From NCBI GenBank assembly GCA_015492915.1, contig WGED01000473.1, forward strand, positions 1 to 7,142: a stretch of DNA of 7,142 nt, written 5' to 3'. The notes under the pieces were generated by a model. That model was not told where the DNA came from, did not search any database, and was given only the letters and a program-made list of their open reading frames with translations. Shown here one piece after another: positions 6,886 to 7,142 of this stretch (positions within the stretch are counted from its first letter, which is position 1; each line of letters begins with the position of its first letter). Source of the stretch: Cyclobacteriaceae bacterium. GTDB taxonomy: Bacteria > Bacteroidota > Bacteroidia > Cytophagales > Cyclobacteriaceae. Both the position numbers and the translations under genes were made by a program.

Positions 6886-7071
6886 TTAAGCTCGGAATAG
6901 AAAGGTTATTGAGAATTTTGGGTTAAAAATCAGTGATTGTATGAATTCATCCACAATTTTATCCCAAGCATATTTATTTCTATCATGATGTTTTGCCCAT
7001 TGAATCTACAAAAGATCCTTTCTCTCACTCCTTACTGCTTCTTTTCTCCCTGAATTTTTATATAAATAAGA
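6886..7071 (-). pseudogene. Possible decayed glycosyltransferase C-terminus, minus strand
   Basis: Reading the minus strand from 7071, one frame gives SYLYKNSGRKEAVRSERK, a TAG stop (7006-7008), then a 39-codon stretch including WAKHHDRNKYAWDKIVDEFI, ending at TAA (6886-6888). The aromatic-WDKIVDEFI pattern is like the last helix of GT4-type glycosyltransferases, and YLYKN-x-GRKE resembles the helix before it. Further upstream this frame has stops, while another minus frame is open from the window end to TAA 7032-7034 (36 codons), so a frameshift is possible. Past VDEFIQSL the reading enters the right arm of the large palindrome, which would supply the last residues and stop. The similarity is judged by eye, the remnant is short, and it may be chance. 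Confidence 0.22.
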
Positions 7072-7142
7072 TTATCCGCCTTAATGCAATAATTCTTCAA
7101 AATACATGAATTTTCATCTATTTTCAACCTGAACACAGACAC

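Larger units (their letters stand above)
6729..6926. repeat. About 200-bp nested imperfect palindrome (MITE-like or structured-RNA element)
   Basis: The outer arms AACCCAAAATTCTCA (6732-6746) and TGAGAATTTTGGGTT (6910-6924) are perfect 15-bp inverted repeats, extended to TTAA on both sides (6729-6732 and 6923-6926) with one extra A on the left. Next inward, 6764-6776 and 6881-6893 match in 11 of 13 positions. The core holds a G/C palindrome (6783-6798) and an inner stem (6801-6877). The whole stretch could fold as one long branched hairpin. No transposase is present, and no clear target-site duplication is visible other than TTAA, which is itself palindromic. It could be a non-autonomous transposon relic, a dispersed palindromic repeat, a strong bidirectional terminator or a structured RNA. 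Confidence 0.6.

Noticed and set aside
7032..7142. 36-codon open minus-strand frame at the right edge, as the end of an intact gene
   Set aside because: It is too short to be significant in A/T-rich sequence and has no recognisable motif; it is mentioned only as a possible frameshifted part of the relic.

Overview
The window looks like a chromosomal segment from a member of the Bacteroidota. The signs are the glutamate synthase sequence type, no Shine-Dalgarno sequence before either large gene, A/T-rich spacers, and a good match to the Bacteroidota -7 promoter element (TAnnTTTG) in the longest upstream spacer. This assignment is inferred from the sequence alone; genus and species cannot be named.

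Layout, left to right on the + strand. (1) Positions 1-189 are the 3' end of a class-III PLP aminotransferase, most like acetylornithine aminotransferase (ArgD). (2) Positions 190-515 are a 326-bp spacer rich in dyads: a 19-bp inverted repeat flanked by 11-bp direct repeats, a TATTTTTG -7-like element, a stem-loop that can compete for pairing with a downstream intrinsic terminator, and one more hairpin just before gltB. (3) Positions 516-5033 are gltB, the large (alpha) subunit of glutamate synthase (GOGAT), complete. (4) Positions 5034-5115 are an 82-bp spacer without a clear promoter or terminator. (5) Positions 5116-6588 are gltD, the small (beta) NADPH-binding subunit, complete. (6) Positions 6589-7142 hold no intact gene. 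They contain a small basic ORF of unknown reality, a roughly 200-bp nested imperfect palindrome (6729-6926), and on the minus strand a degraded frame resembling a glycosyltransferase C-terminus.

The genes fit one theme. GltBD makes two glutamates from glutamine and 2-oxoglutarate using NADPH, and ArgD-type enzymes use glutamate as amino donor in arginine synthesis. gltB and gltD are probably co-transcribed. All catalytic and cofactor motifs checked are present, so the enzyme should be functional.

I see no new multi-gene system here. The parts that merit a second look are non-coding: the possible attenuator in the gltB leader and the nested palindromic element downstream of gltD.
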